Notes: generated by a model not told the origin, from the letters alone. Counted from the first letter of the stretch, positions 7,132 to 14,372 are shown. The stretch is 18,726 nucleotides of DNA from JAAAOZ01 sp964496595 (GCA_964496595.1 CAZCAI010000095.1:1-18726), one strand, 5' to 3'. Program-made: numbers and translations.

Positions 7132-7310
7132 TTTGGATTTTGCCGGGCAATCCCTCAGCAGACCTGAAAGTAGCCAAGAATTGCGTATTTATGGGGATCA
7201 AAGCTCTTTTTCGCGTCGTTACCAGGTTGCGGGTGGGCGGCGCAATTGCGCCGCGCAATTGCGCTGGGTAAATTGCAGCCGACGAATTCCTGAAGAGCCT
7301 GGATTATTTG
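7132..7310. repeat. Long dispersed repeat, copy A
   Basis: This 179-bp unit is clearly similar by eye to 7573-7730 in the same orientation. Shared blocks include TTTTGCCGGGCAA, AAAGTAGCCAAGAATT, GGGGATCA, CTTTTTC, CTACCAGGTT (TTACCAGGTT here) and CGAATTCCTGAAGAGCC. Copy A carries an extra insert with two 12-bp perfect palindromes GCGCAATTGCGC at 7240-7251 and 7253-7264. No plausible protein is encoded. Confidence 0.8.
7240..7264. repeat. Tandem GCGCAATTGCGC palindromes
   Basis: Two identical 12-bp perfect palindromes stand one base apart. They are absent from the sister repeat copy at 7573-7730, so they mark either an insertion in copy A or a deletion in copy B. Confidence 0.85.
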
Positions 7311-7572
7311 CATTATAGCATAGAACAAAGTTAACACACATGCCTTGAACCAGAAATCTCCCAGAGGGATAGTTCACGAGCAAGCAGAGTCTGATTTGCA
7401 CTTTTGCTTTGCGTGGGGATCTCCTCCCCTAAAAGGTATCGGGTGGATAGATCGCGGCGCAACATCCTCCCAAGGCGTTGCCCCCGATCTGCTCAGGATT
7501 GGGAGCGTTTGGAAGGGGATTGGTAGGCTTTGGGAGGGATTTGCGCGTAAACTGAGGCTAAGGAGTGAGGGT
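7311..7572. other. Gene-free spacer between repeat copies
   Basis: This stretch lies between the two long repeat copies. Open frames are short and unconvincing: an 88-codon plus-strand frame at 7345-7611 runs into copy B and has no family features. I see no tRNA-like fold or promoter that I would defend. Confidence 0.5.
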
Positions 7573-7730
7573 CTTTTGGATTTTGCCGGGCAACCCCCTC
7601 AGCCGCCCTAAAAGTAGCCAAGAATTACGTGTTTGTGGGGATCACAGACCTTTTTCACGTCGCTACCAGGTTTCAGGTGGGGATGGCACGATTGCACCCG
7701 GCGAATTCCTGAAGAGCCAAAGTTATTTCC
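7573..7730. repeat. Long dispersed repeat, copy B
   Basis: This is the second copy of the repeat at 7132-7310, about 158 bp, differing by point changes and by lacking the tandem palindrome insert. It ends 45 bases before the radical SAM start codon, so the promoter of that gene must lie within the repeat or the short space after it. Confidence 0.8.
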
Positions 7731-7775
7731 TTTCTTAGCCCTAAAAATGTGTAGCCTCGAATCAAGGAGGATTTG

Positions 7776-9161
7776 ATGAAACTCGACATCGTCGTGACGT
7801 ACCAGCCGCGCTATCCTAAAGGGCACGAGAAGGACTTCGTCCCGCCGCTGACGGGCATTCACCTGGCCGCATTGACGCCGGCGCGCTATCCCGTGCGCGT
7901 GATCCATCAGCAGGTCCAGCCGGTGGACTTCGACACCGACGCCGATCTGGTCGCCGTCTCGTTCTTCAGCGGGTTTGCCGACGAGGCGTATCGCCTGGCC
8001 GGGGAGTTCCAGGCGCGGGGCCGGCGCGTGGTGATGGGCGGGCCGCACGTCACCTTCTGGCCCGAGGAGGCGCTGGCGCACTGCGATGCCATCATCACCG
8101 GTGAGGCGGAATCGGTGTGGGAGCAAATGTTGGATGACGCCGCCAATGGCGCGTTGCAGCGCCGCTATCACGGCGAGCCGCGCTCGCTGGCAGGGCTGCC
8201 CACGCCGCGCTACGATCTGCTGCCCGACGCCTTCTTCGTCAAGCGGGTGGTGCAGGCCACGCGCGGCTGCCCCTTCTCCTGCTCCTTCTGTTGCGTCCCC
8301 GCTATGAATCCCGGATTCCGGGTGCGTCCGGTGGAGGAGGTGCTGCGCGACGTGGCCTACGACGCCTTCGAGCACTGGTGGCAGCGCAAGGTGGTCTGGT
8401 TCTGGGATGACAACCTCACGGCCAAGCGCGATTACATCAAGGCGTTGCTGCGGGCGATGACGCCGCTCAAGCGCTGGTGGCTCACCCAGGCCAGCATGGA
8501 CATCGCCGAGGATCGCGAGTTGCTCGACCTGATGGAGGCTTCGGGCTGCATTGGCGTCTTTTTCGGCATCGAGACCTTCGGTGCGCGCTCGTTAGCATCC
8601 GCGCACAAGCCCCAAAATCAGGTAGCCCGCTACCGACGGGCCATCGCGGCGCTGCACAAGCGCGGTATCTGCGTGATGGCGGGCTTCGTCGCCGGCTTCG
8701 ATGGCGATACGCCGGAGAGCATCGTGGCGATGGCCGATGGCCTCTACGACATCGGTGTGGACGTGCCCTTCCTGAGCGTGCTCACGCCCTATCGCGGCAC
8801 GGCGCTCTATGAACAGTTGGAGTGTGAGGGGCGCTTGCTGCCGCGTCCCACGTCACAGCACTATAACGGCTACAACGTGGCCTTCGAGCCGGCGTTGATG
8901 CGCGCGGACGAACTGCTCGCGGCGCATCGGGTGTTGTGGCGTCGGGCATTCTCGCCGGAGCATGTGGCCCGCCGATTGGCGCGCGCGGCCCGCACCCTCC
9001 GCCCCGGCGCGCTGATGATGGCGGCGGCGATGAACGGCTTCTACGGCCTCAAGCGGCTGCGCGGCAACGCGCCCTCGGTGGCGATGGATGGCGCATCGGC
9101 CCTGATTCCCACGAGGAGCGCAGAGATTTCATCCCTGCCCTTTCTTACGCCAGAATCTTGA
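7776..9161 (+). CDS. B12-binding-domain radical SAM protein
   Basis: The 461-residue protein has an N-terminal Rossmann-like cobalamin-binding-type domain (about 1-140; note VMGGPHVTFWPEEAL and DAIITGEAE) and a radical SAM core. The cluster motif CPFSCSFC places the three iron-sulfur ligands at Cys165, Cys169 and Cys172, and a fourth Cys follows directly. WFWDDNLT, FFGIET and AGFVAGFDGDT are typical later core strands. The C-terminal part (about 370-461) is basic and ends in a hydrophobic patch plus a disordered tail. Members of this class include methyltransferases and ring-forming enzymes, and the substrate cannot be told here. AGGAGG lies five bases before the ATG at 7776; a TTG one codon earlier is too close to it. 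There is no partner gene on the same strand. Its last 17 bases overlap the converging Gfo/Idh gene. Confidence 0.93.
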   Translation: MKLDIVVTYQPRYPKGHEKDFVPPLTGIHLAALTPARYPVRVIHQQVQPVDFDTDADLVAVSFFSGFADEAYRLAGEFQARGRRVVMGGPHVTFWPEEALAHCDAIITGEAESVWEQMLDDAANGALQRRYHGEPRSLAGLPTPRYDLLPDAFFVKRVVQATRGCPFSCSFCCVPAMNPGFRVRPVEEVLRDVAYDAFEHWWQRKVVWFWDDNLTAKRDYIKALLRAMTPLKRWWLTQASMDIAEDRELLDLMEASGCIGVFFGIETFGARSLASAHKPQNQVARYRRAIAALHKRGICVMAGFVAGFDGDTPESIVAMADGLYDIGVDVPFLSVLTPYRGTALYEQLECEGRLLPRPTSQHYNGYNVAFEPALMRADELLAAHRVLWRRAFSPEHVARRLARAARTLRPGALMMAAAMNGFYGLKRLRGNAPSVAMDGASALIPTRSAEISSLPFLTPES

Positions 9162-10179
9162 ACAGAATATCCAGATGTTTCGCCGCCGTCTCGACCGTCA
9201 TCAGCGGTTGGGCTGTACCGTCGAGGCAATCGAGGAAGTGGCGGATGATTGCCGTGGTATCGTCTTCCGCGCCGGTCATATCCACCGACAGGGTCTTTTT
9301 GCGCGGTTCGCCGTCCTCATCCTCAAGGTAGAAGTATTCGATGTCGTCGCTGTCCCAGGTGGGGTACTGGAAGCGCAGGCTGCCTCGTGTGCCGTACAGG
9401 CGCGTCTCGTTGGGCGTTTCGGCGTGGACGCCCGCGCCGCGCTCGTAGTAGTAGGTCAGCCCGCCGCTGAACTCCAGCCAGGCCGCCCCGTGCTGCTCCA
9501 CATCGCTGAATTCGACCAAGGCGCTCATATCGCGCAGATCATTGCGGCTGAAGCTGCGCACCAAGCGCAATTCTGGCGCGTCGTCGAGCAGGCCGAGGTG
9601 AAAGGAGAGGTCGTAGACGCCGATATCGATAAAAGGGCCGCCGCCCGCCAGCGATTTGTCCATCGCCCACGCGCCCTGGGGATTGTACTCGATGAACGCG
9701 CCGCGCGTCAGGTGATTGTGATGGATGTGATAGATCTGCCCCAGTTTGCCGTCATCGATGAACTGTTTGATGAACTGGAACTTGCGCGTCAGGCGGGTGT
9801 GGCGGCAGGAGGCTTCCAGCACCAGTTGATCCGGCGCTTTGCTCACCGCCGCGACGATCTGCGCCACGCTGGCGGGCGATTCGGCCATCGGTTTTTCGAG
9901 CAGGACCTCTTTGCCGGCGTCCAGGGCGGCGGTCAAATGTTCGGCGTGCAGGTAGGGTGGGGTGGCGATGATGACCGCCGCCACCGCCGGGTCGGCCAGC
10001 ACCTCGCGGTAATCTAACGTCCACCGCTCGACGCCAAATTCCTCGGCGGCGGCGCGGGTCGTGGCCTCGCTGGCGCTGTTGACCCAGGTAATGCGGGCGC
10101 GGTCGTCCTGTTGCAGGCGGCGCATGAGCATTTTGCCGTACATCCCCGCGCCGATGATGCCGATGTTATAGGGTTTCAT
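9145..10179 (-). CDS. Gfo/Idh/MocA family oxidoreductase
   Basis: This 344-residue NAD(P)-dependent dehydrogenase is of the glucose-fructose oxidoreductase/inositol dehydrogenase family. The Rossmann motif GIIGAGMYG is at residues 7-15, the conserved EKP is at 95-97 (Lys96 the probable catalytic residue), and GGGPFIDIGVYD is at 179-190, where some relatives have His instead of Tyr. The C-terminal alpha/beta domain is complete. I chose the ATG at 10179: it overlaps the stop of the upstream dehydrogenase (ATGA), and GGAGAGG lies nine bases before it. A TTG at 10197 would be its own ribosome binding site. Pairing with the MDR gene suggests that both act on one substrate, perhaps a sugar or sugar-like compound. 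The substrate is not predictable from sequence. Confidence 0.92.
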   Translation of the reverse strand: MKPYNIGIIGAGMYGKMLMRRLQQDDRARITWVNSASEATTRAAAEEFGVERWTLDYREVLADPAVAAVIIATPPYLHAEHLTAALDAGKEVLLEKPMAESPASVAQIVAAVSKAPDQLVLEASCRHTRLTRKFQFIKQFIDDGKLGQIYHIHHNHLTRGAFIEYNPQGAWAMDKSLAGGGPFIDIGVYDLSFHLGLLDDAPELRLVRSFSRNDLRDMSALVEFSDVEQHGAAWLEFSGGLTYYYERGAGVHAETPNETRLYGTRGSLRFQYPTWDSDDIEYFYLEDEDGEPRKKTLSVDMTGAEDDTTAIIRHFLDCLDGTAQPLMTVETAAKHLDILFKILA

Positions 10180-11204
10180 TGTTCGTGTCCTCTCCAATCA
10201 TTTCTCCAATCGAAAGCTATCGTCGTCAATTCTGTGTCCGGCTCGGCCAACTCCGCGTAAGTCGCCGGCGCGGAACTGGGAGCGCGAACGTCGGTGATCA
10301 GCGCGTCGATGTGCAACTTGCCGCGCGCTATCACATCCAACATGGCGCGAAGGTCGCGCGGCTGGACATCACGCGGGACGTAAAACGAGAGTTCCTTCAT
10401 AAAAATTTCCCGATACGGCAGGCAGAACTCCCCGGCGTAGCTGCCCTGGATGACCACCCGCGCGCCCAAATCCGCCGCGTCGTCCCAGGGCTTGTCCTTG
10501 GCCGCCTCAATCGCTTGCGCCAGCACAGCGGGCGCGCCGGTCGCGTCCACGACCACATCCGCGCCGGTGGGGAAATATGCCCGGAAGGCCGCGCCCACAT
10601 CCCCCTGAGGCACAAAGGCCTCCAGCCCGGCTTGATGAGCCATCGCGACGCGATAGGACGACAAATCCGCCGCGATGACGCGCGCCCCGCTCAGGGCGTG
10701 CAACTGCGCCGCCAGCAGCCCAATCGCGCCCAGGCCGATGACGGCCACCGTTTCGTGGGGCTTGGGCTGCGCCAGGCGCACGCCGCGATAGGCAATCGCT
10801 GCCAGTTTGATCGCGGCGGCATGGAGGGGATTGACGCCGTCCGGGAGCGGATACACATCTCGCTCCGGTTGCACGCCAGAGGCGACATGCCCGCCCCAGG
10901 CGAGGTTGGCGCTGGCCTTGCTGGCGCCGCCGCAGAAGACGCGCGTCCCTTCGGGCAGGGACGCGCCCGGCCCGCGCTCCACCACGCGCCCGACCAGAGC
11001 ATAGCCGGGAATAAAGGGAAATATCGTCCCCTTCTCTTTCCCGGCCAGGCAGCGCAGTTCCGTGCCGGGACTGATGAGGGTGTACAGGCTTGCGATCAGC
11101 ACCTCGCCCGCCTCGGGGCGCGGGATTTCAACGGTCTCCAGCGTGACCTGGTGGGGAGCTGTAAAAAGAACGGCGCTTGTTTTTATCGGTGCTACAGAAC
11201 TCAT
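10176..11204 (-). CDS. MDR-family dehydrogenase lacking zinc ligands
   Basis: The 342-residue protein has a GroES-like N-terminal domain and a Rossmann domain with VIGLGAIGLLAAQ (about 145-157), as in medium-chain alcohol dehydrogenases. The catalytic zinc positions are changed: the usual Cys-x-Ser/Asp segment reads SPGTE (45-49) and the GHE motif reads GYA (67-69). The four-Cys structural zinc loop is absent. This pattern is known from BchC-like proteins and from the N-terminal half of fused bi-domain oxidoreductases of polysaccharide loci, whose C-terminal half is Gfo/Idh. Here the Gfo/Idh gene follows with a 4-base overlap. The start is the ATG at 11204 with AGGAG eight bases upstream. A repeat separates it from the SDR gene. 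Confidence 0.9.
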   Translation of the reverse strand: MSSVAPIKTSAVLFTAPHQVTLETVEIPRPEAGEVLIASLYTLISPGTELRCLAGKEKGTIFPFIPGYALVGRVVERGPGASLPEGTRVFCGGASKASANLAWGGHVASGVQPERDVYPLPDGVNPLHAAAIKLAAIAYRGVRLAQPKPHETVAVIGLGAIGLLAAQLHALSGARVIAADLSSYRVAMAHQAGLEAFVPQGDVGAAFRAYFPTGADVVVDATGAPAVLAQAIEAAKDKPWDDAADLGARVVIQGSYAGEFCLPYREIFMKELSFYVPRDVQPRDLRAMLDVIARGKLHIDALITDVRAPSSAPATYAELAEPDTELTTIAFDWRNDWRGHEQ

Positions 11205-11239
11205 TGTGAAATCTCCTGACTCACCTGAAAGAAGGGGAC

Positions 11240-11376
11240 TACCTCACGCCAAGACGCAAAGTCGCCAAGATTTTTAAGGTTTGATTTAATTTTTTTTCAT
11301 CAAATCACCGTCTCTGATCACGAAAATTAACCTGTACCTTATTTTTCCTTAGCGCCTTTGCGGCTTTGCGAGACCT
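11240..11376. repeat. MITE-like inverted repeat element
   Basis: The left arm CACGCCAAGACGCAAAGTCG (within 11243-11270) and the right arm AGCGCCTTTGCGGCTTTGCG (11351-11370) are imperfect inverted repeats of about 30 bases. The inner part is AT-rich with a small TTTGAT/ATCAAA hairpin and a T-run. CGCCAAGACGCAAAG / CTTTGCGGCTTTGCG sequences resemble a widely dispersed bacterial repeat type. It occupies most of the 192-base gap between the SDR and MDR genes. Confidence 0.65.
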
Positions 11377-11396
11377 TTTAGCTTTTTTCAATAGTT

Positions 11397-12152
11397 CTAT
11401 TGTAGCCCCCCATCACTGTACAGCAACTGCGCGTTGATCCACCCGCCCTCTGGCGAGCAGAGAAAGTTCACCAGATTGGCGCAATCTTGGGGGAGGCCGA
11501 CGCGCCCCAACAGCGTGGTGCGCTTGATCTCGGCCATCAGCTCCTCGGACATCCACCCGGTATCGGTCGCGCCGGGGTTGATGACGTTGGCCGTGATGCC
11601 CTGCGCTCTGAATTCCTTCGCGGCCGCGAGCACGATGCGATCCATCGCGCCTTTGCTGGCGCCGTAGGGAAGGTTGCCGGCGGTGTGATCGCTGGTGATC
11701 GAGATGATGCGCCCGGCGCCGTGCGCGCCGCGAAACCGCCGGCCGAACTCCCGCACCAACAGCCAGGTCGCCCGCGCATTGACGGCGAAGTGCAGGTCGA
11801 AGCTCTCGATGGATGTGGTCAGGATGTCGCTATCGACGGAGTGGCAGTGCGACATAATCAGGGCGGTGACCATGCCCAGGTCGCGTTCGACGGTCTCGAA
11901 GATATGGGCCGGCGCGTCGGGCTGCGAGAGGTCGGCCTCGATGGCCGTGGTGCGGGCGCCGGCGCGCTCCAACTCGGCGCGCAGCGATTGGACCTCCGCC
12001 GGATCGCTGCGCCAGGGCATCGCGGCGTCGTAGGGCCGCCAAAAGGTGATCGCTACATCCCAGCCGGAGTGGGCCAGGGTGCGCGCAATCGCCGCCCCGA
12101 TGCCGATGGTGCGACTTGCGCCGGTGACTAAAGCTACAGGTCGGTGTGACAT
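11397..12152 (-). CDS. SDR family oxidoreductase
   Basis: This 251-residue short-chain dehydrogenase/reductase resembles 3-oxoacyl-ACP reductase-type proteins. The nucleotide motif TGASRTIGIG is at 10-19, VNARATW includes the structural Asn, YGASK gives Tyr163 and Lys167, NPGATDTG follows, and the end is the typical YSDGGLQ. Two departures are visible: the usual NNAG block reads MSHCHS (100-105), and the loop before Tyr163 is compressed so that the candidate catalytic Ser is at 151 or 154. The ATG at 12152 has AAGGAGG a few bases upstream, lying inside the end of the preceding gene (19-base overlap), so the two are probably co-translated. NADP use and substrate cannot be read directly. Confidence 0.92.
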   Translation of the reverse strand: MSHRPVALVTGASRTIGIGAAIARTLAHSGWDVAITFWRPYDAAMPWRSDPAEVQSLRAELERAGARTTAIEADLSQPDAPAHIFETVERDLGMVTALIMSHCHSVDSDILTTSIESFDLHFAVNARATWLLVREFGRRFRGAHGAGRIISITSDHTAGNLPYGASKGAMDRIVLAAAKEFRAQGITANVINPGATDTGWMSEELMAEIKRTTLLGRVGLPQDCANLVNFLCSPEGGWINAQLLYSDGGLQ

Positions 12153-12565
12153 AATGCCTCCTTGTTGATTGGTGAGGGTTTCTCTGGATCGAGCCGGGGC
12201 GCGCAGCCCTGGAAGACGCGATTGAACCGCTCGACCACCGTGGGATCGACCCAGGATGCGGCTTCAAGGTCCTGCTTGGAGATGGCGTCGGTCGTGATGC
12301 CCTTCCGATGGAACGCAATTTGATCTATCGTCCTCTCGACGTTATCGCCGTGGTCCGCAGATGGTGTGAAGCCGATGATGTTGATGATATGAAAGCGCGG
12401 GCCGGTGAAATCGATGAGGTCGAGGAGGTAGAGCGGATACTTGTCTATCTCCTCGATCATTTTCAAGCTCCAGCACTGGAGTTCGGCGTGATCGATGGCG
12501 CCGGTGAGGAAGCACAGCCTCACGAAGGCGATGAGGGCGCCGTCGTTCTTGGTCAATCTGTGCAT
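12134..12565 (-). CDS. Hypothetical protein
   Basis: I do not recognise this 143-residue soluble protein. It has no signal peptide, membrane segment or clear metal-binding motif. Hydrophobic and aromatic residues alternate in a compact globular pattern (YPLYLLDLIDFTGPRFHIINIIGF), followed by a polar half rich in Asp and Arg. The start at 12565 is 19 bases after the stop of the transporter gene and has AAGGAT about ten bases upstream. Its 3' end overlaps the SDR gene and contains that gene's ribosome binding site. Tight packing between two genes on the same strand and normal codon use argue that it is real. It may assist the transporter or the SDR, but nothing in the sequence shows this. Confidence 0.7.
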   Translation of the reverse strand: MHRLTKNDGALIAFVRLCFLTGAIDHAELQCWSLKMIEEIDKYPLYLLDLIDFTGPRFHIINIIGFTPSADHGDNVERTIDQIAFHRKGITTDAISKQDLEAASWVDPTVVERFNRVFQGCAPRLDPEKPSPINKEALCHTDL

Positions 12566-12584
12566 ATATCTGATTATCCTTCCA

Positions 12585-13203
12585 TCATATCGCGCTCAGC
12601 AGGGCAACCAAACCAAATCCGGTGATGAGCACGCCTGAAAGCCGGTTGACCCACTGGAGCCTGTGAGCGTCGAACTTCTCCCGGAAGAGGCCGACGCCGC
12701 CGCTCAGCAGCAGCCACCACAGCGCCGATCCCGCGAAGACGCCCAGCACCAATATCCCCGCCGAGGCGTAGTCGCCGGAGGTGTTGGCCAATCCCAGGCC
12801 GGCGAAGATCGCCGCGAAGGAGAGGACGGTCATCGGGTTGGTGAGGGTCAGGAAAAGGGTCGCAGCGTACGAGCCGACTAGCCCTCGGCCCGCGGTTTCG
12901 GCGGCTTGATCGGCGGGCGCCGCCAGCAGCGTCTTGATCCCCAGATAGCAGAGAAACGCGCCCCCGATGAGCCGGAGCCAGTGTTGCTGATGGATCAGCG
13001 CGTTGGAGATGAAGGTCAGGCCGAATCCGGCGATGCAGCCGTAGATCGCGTCGGCGGAGGCAGCGCCCAGGCCAGAGACGAGGCCGGAGGCGCGCCCTTC
13101 CGCCAGGGTGCGTCGGATGCAGAGCACGCCGATGGGGCCCGACCGGTGCGGCAATCGAAAAGCCGACGAGGAGGCCTCTAAGCAGCAGTGTGATGTCGAT
13201 GAT
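12585..13203 (-). CDS. LysE/RhtB family transporter, frameshifted near N-terminus
   Basis: The product resembles LysE-type exporters of amino acids and related small molecules, about 205 residues with roughly six membrane segments. The N-terminal block LLLRGLLVGFSIAAPVGP lies in one frame and the rest (IGVLCIRRTLAEGRASG, GLGAASADAIYG, LTNPMTVLSFAAIFAGLG) in another. The break is at the minus-strand GGGCCCC (13140-13134), and removing one C restores a continuous family sequence. In addition, no ATG, GTG or TTG stands between the good site AGGAGAG and the conserved region; the reading would begin with ATC ATC at 13203. Possible readings are a recent pseudogene, sequence errors, or a rare start plus frameshifting. 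It is the first gene of the run leading to the SDR. Confidence 0.8.
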
Positions 13204-13220
13204 GTCTCTCCTGTGAAATA

Positions 13221-13257
13221 GAGCAGTACATCCCACCACCGCGCGGTGGGGGTGCTC
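13221..13257 (-). other. Hairpin in transporter leader
   Basis: CCACCGCGCGGTGG (13236-13249) is a perfect 14-base palindrome, and GAGCA/TGCTC (13221-13225 and 13253-13257) can pair outside it. It sits between the DUF4190 terminator and the transporter ribosome binding site. No known riboswitch is recognised and no U-run follows. A regulatory leader is possible. Confidence 0.35.
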
Positions 13258-13259
13258 TC

Positions 13260-13312
13260 CCAAAAAAACAAAACGGGACGCACGCTCACGCTACATCGAG
13301 TGCGTCCCGTTT
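13260..13312 (-). terminator. Rho-independent terminator of the DUF4190 gene
   Basis: AAACGGGACGCAC (13271-13283) pairs perfectly with GTGCGTCCCGTTT (13300-13312), a 13-bp stem with a 16-base loop. On the minus strand it is followed by TGTTTTTTTG. It lies 25 bases after the DUF4190 stop and separates that gene from the transporter and SDR run. Confidence 0.92.
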
Positions 13313-13337
13313 GGGGAATGCGATGCCTTATCCGATC

Positions 13338-13703
13338 TTAGACCAACATACCTAACATCGAGGGGAGGTAGCCGTAGTAGCCGCTGCTCGATTCGGCGAT
13401 GATGACGAAGAGGAAGAAGGCGAAGGCCACGAAGCAGCAGGCCAGCAAGACCAGCGCCAGGCCGACCCAGCCCAGGATGATGCCCCATTGCGCCATGCTC
13501 TCGCCACTGAGATCGTCACTCTCCGCGATCTCTTTGCGGGCGTTGTACCCAAAGACCAGGCCCAGGATGCTGCCGATCACGGGCACGATGCCGATGACGC
13601 CCAAGATGCTCAGAATCAGGCTGAGGATGGCGTTGGTGCTGGTCGGTTTGGCGTCGCCGAGGGGTGTGGGGACGGGATTCTCTTCAAAATTTCGTTCTGT
13701 CAT
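13338..13703 (-). CDS. DUF4190 domain-containing membrane protein
   Basis: The 121-residue protein has a short hydrophilic N-terminus (about 1-22), a first hydrophobic segment (about 24-49: AILSLILSILGVIGIVPVIGS), the small-residue pattern GLVFGYNARKEI, an acidic loop with a conserved-type MAQWGIILGWVGL, and a second membrane segment (about 75-105). This arrangement is the DUF4190 family signature; function is unknown, and members often accompany other small membrane proteins. The ATG has AAAGGAG nine bases upstream. It lies 67 bases after the DUF4126 stop and may share that gene's promoter, ending at the terminator at 13260-13312. Confidence 0.85.
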   Translation of the reverse strand: MTERNFEENPVPTPLGDAKPTSTNAILSLILSILGVIGIVPVIGSILGLVFGYNARKEIAESDDLSGESMAQWGIILGWVGLALVLLACCFVAFAFFLFVIIAESSSGYYGYLPSMLGMLV

Positions 13704-13770
13704 AAGGTTAAACTCCTTTCCCAGTGGGATTTATCTGATTGTGTCGTGTGATTAAATGCGCTAGACCCAA

Positions 13771-14337
13771 CTATCGCCTGGCCCGCCCGCGTCGCCAACG
13801 GAAGAAGAGGACGATGAGCGCGATGAAAAGCAGCAGCCAGATGATCATCAAATAGGGGAAGATCACGGCGACAAGTGAGGTGATCGTCGCGATAGCGTCC
13901 TCAATCATGCTCTCGATGGGATTGCCCATCCCGGCGGTGGTGGCCGTCACCACCGGGCGCGCGCCGGTCTTGACGGCGTGGACGCTGCCCGCCAACAAGA
14001 TCCCGCAGCCCATCGCGAGCACGGGATGGACGTGGATCGTGCTCTGGGTCTGGGCCGCGAATAGAATCGCGCCCGCTGTGGGGCGGATGAGCGTCTGGAT
14101 GATGTCGTTGGCCGAGTCGACGGCGGGGATTTTGTCCGCGATGGTCTCGATCACCAGGAGCACGGCCAGCAGTCCGATAATCCACCAACTGCTCAGCGCC
14201 GTCCATGGCTCCTCAAACTCTACCAGATTGGTAAAGCGACTGAGCAGCGCGACGGTCAACATCGGTATATAAGCGTTCAATCCCGCCGAGGTGGACAGGC
14301 CAAACGCCGACGCTAAATCCATCAGTCCCTCGATCAT
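13771..14337 (-). CDS. DUF4126 domain-containing membrane protein
   Basis: The 188-residue integral membrane protein matches DUF4126 in pattern: an N-terminal AFGLSTSAGLNAYIPML, then WWIIGLLAVLLVIETIADKIPAVDSANDIIQTLIRP (about 70-105), GAILFAAQ, and a C-terminal hydrophobic segment (about 157-178) ending in a highly basic tail (FRWRRGRARR). The function is not known. AGGAG lies five bases before the ATG, and a clear sigma-70 promoter stands at 14373-14401. It is probably the first gene of a two-gene unit with the DUF4190 protein, both small membrane proteins. Confidence 0.9.
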   Translation of the reverse strand: MIEGLMDLASAFGLSTSAGLNAYIPMLTVALLSRFTNLVEFEEPWTALSSWWIIGLLAVLLVIETIADKIPAVDSANDIIQTLIRPTAGAILFAAQTQSTIHVHPVLAMGCGILLAGSVHAVKTGARPVVTATTAGMGNPIESMIEDAIATITSLVAVIFPYLMIIWLLLFIALIVLFFRWRRGRARR

Positions 14338-14372
14338 TTCCTCTCCTTTCGTTTTGCCTGGCTTCCACTTCC

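Noticed and set aside
7345..7611. 88-codon plus-strand open frame in the repeat-rich gap
   Set aside because: It ends inside a repeat copy, has no ribosome binding site and no recognisable features.
7132..7730. CRISPR array
   Set aside because: Only two long diverged copies are present, without regular short repeats and spacers and without cas genes.
9175..10017. 280-codon plus-strand open frame after the radical SAM gene
   Set aside because: It lies antisense to the Gfo/Idh gene and has shadow-type composition; the Gfo/Idh frame holds all expected motifs.
10179..11219. 346-codon plus-strand open frame
   Set aside because: It is exactly antisense to the MDR dehydrogenase gene, has an Arg/His/Gly/Gln-rich composition typical of shadow frames in GC-rich DNA, and shows no domain.
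13221..13257. Known riboswitch controlling the LysE-type transporter
   Set aside because: The leader is only about 55 bases and simply forms one hairpin; it does not match any riboswitch pattern I can recognise.
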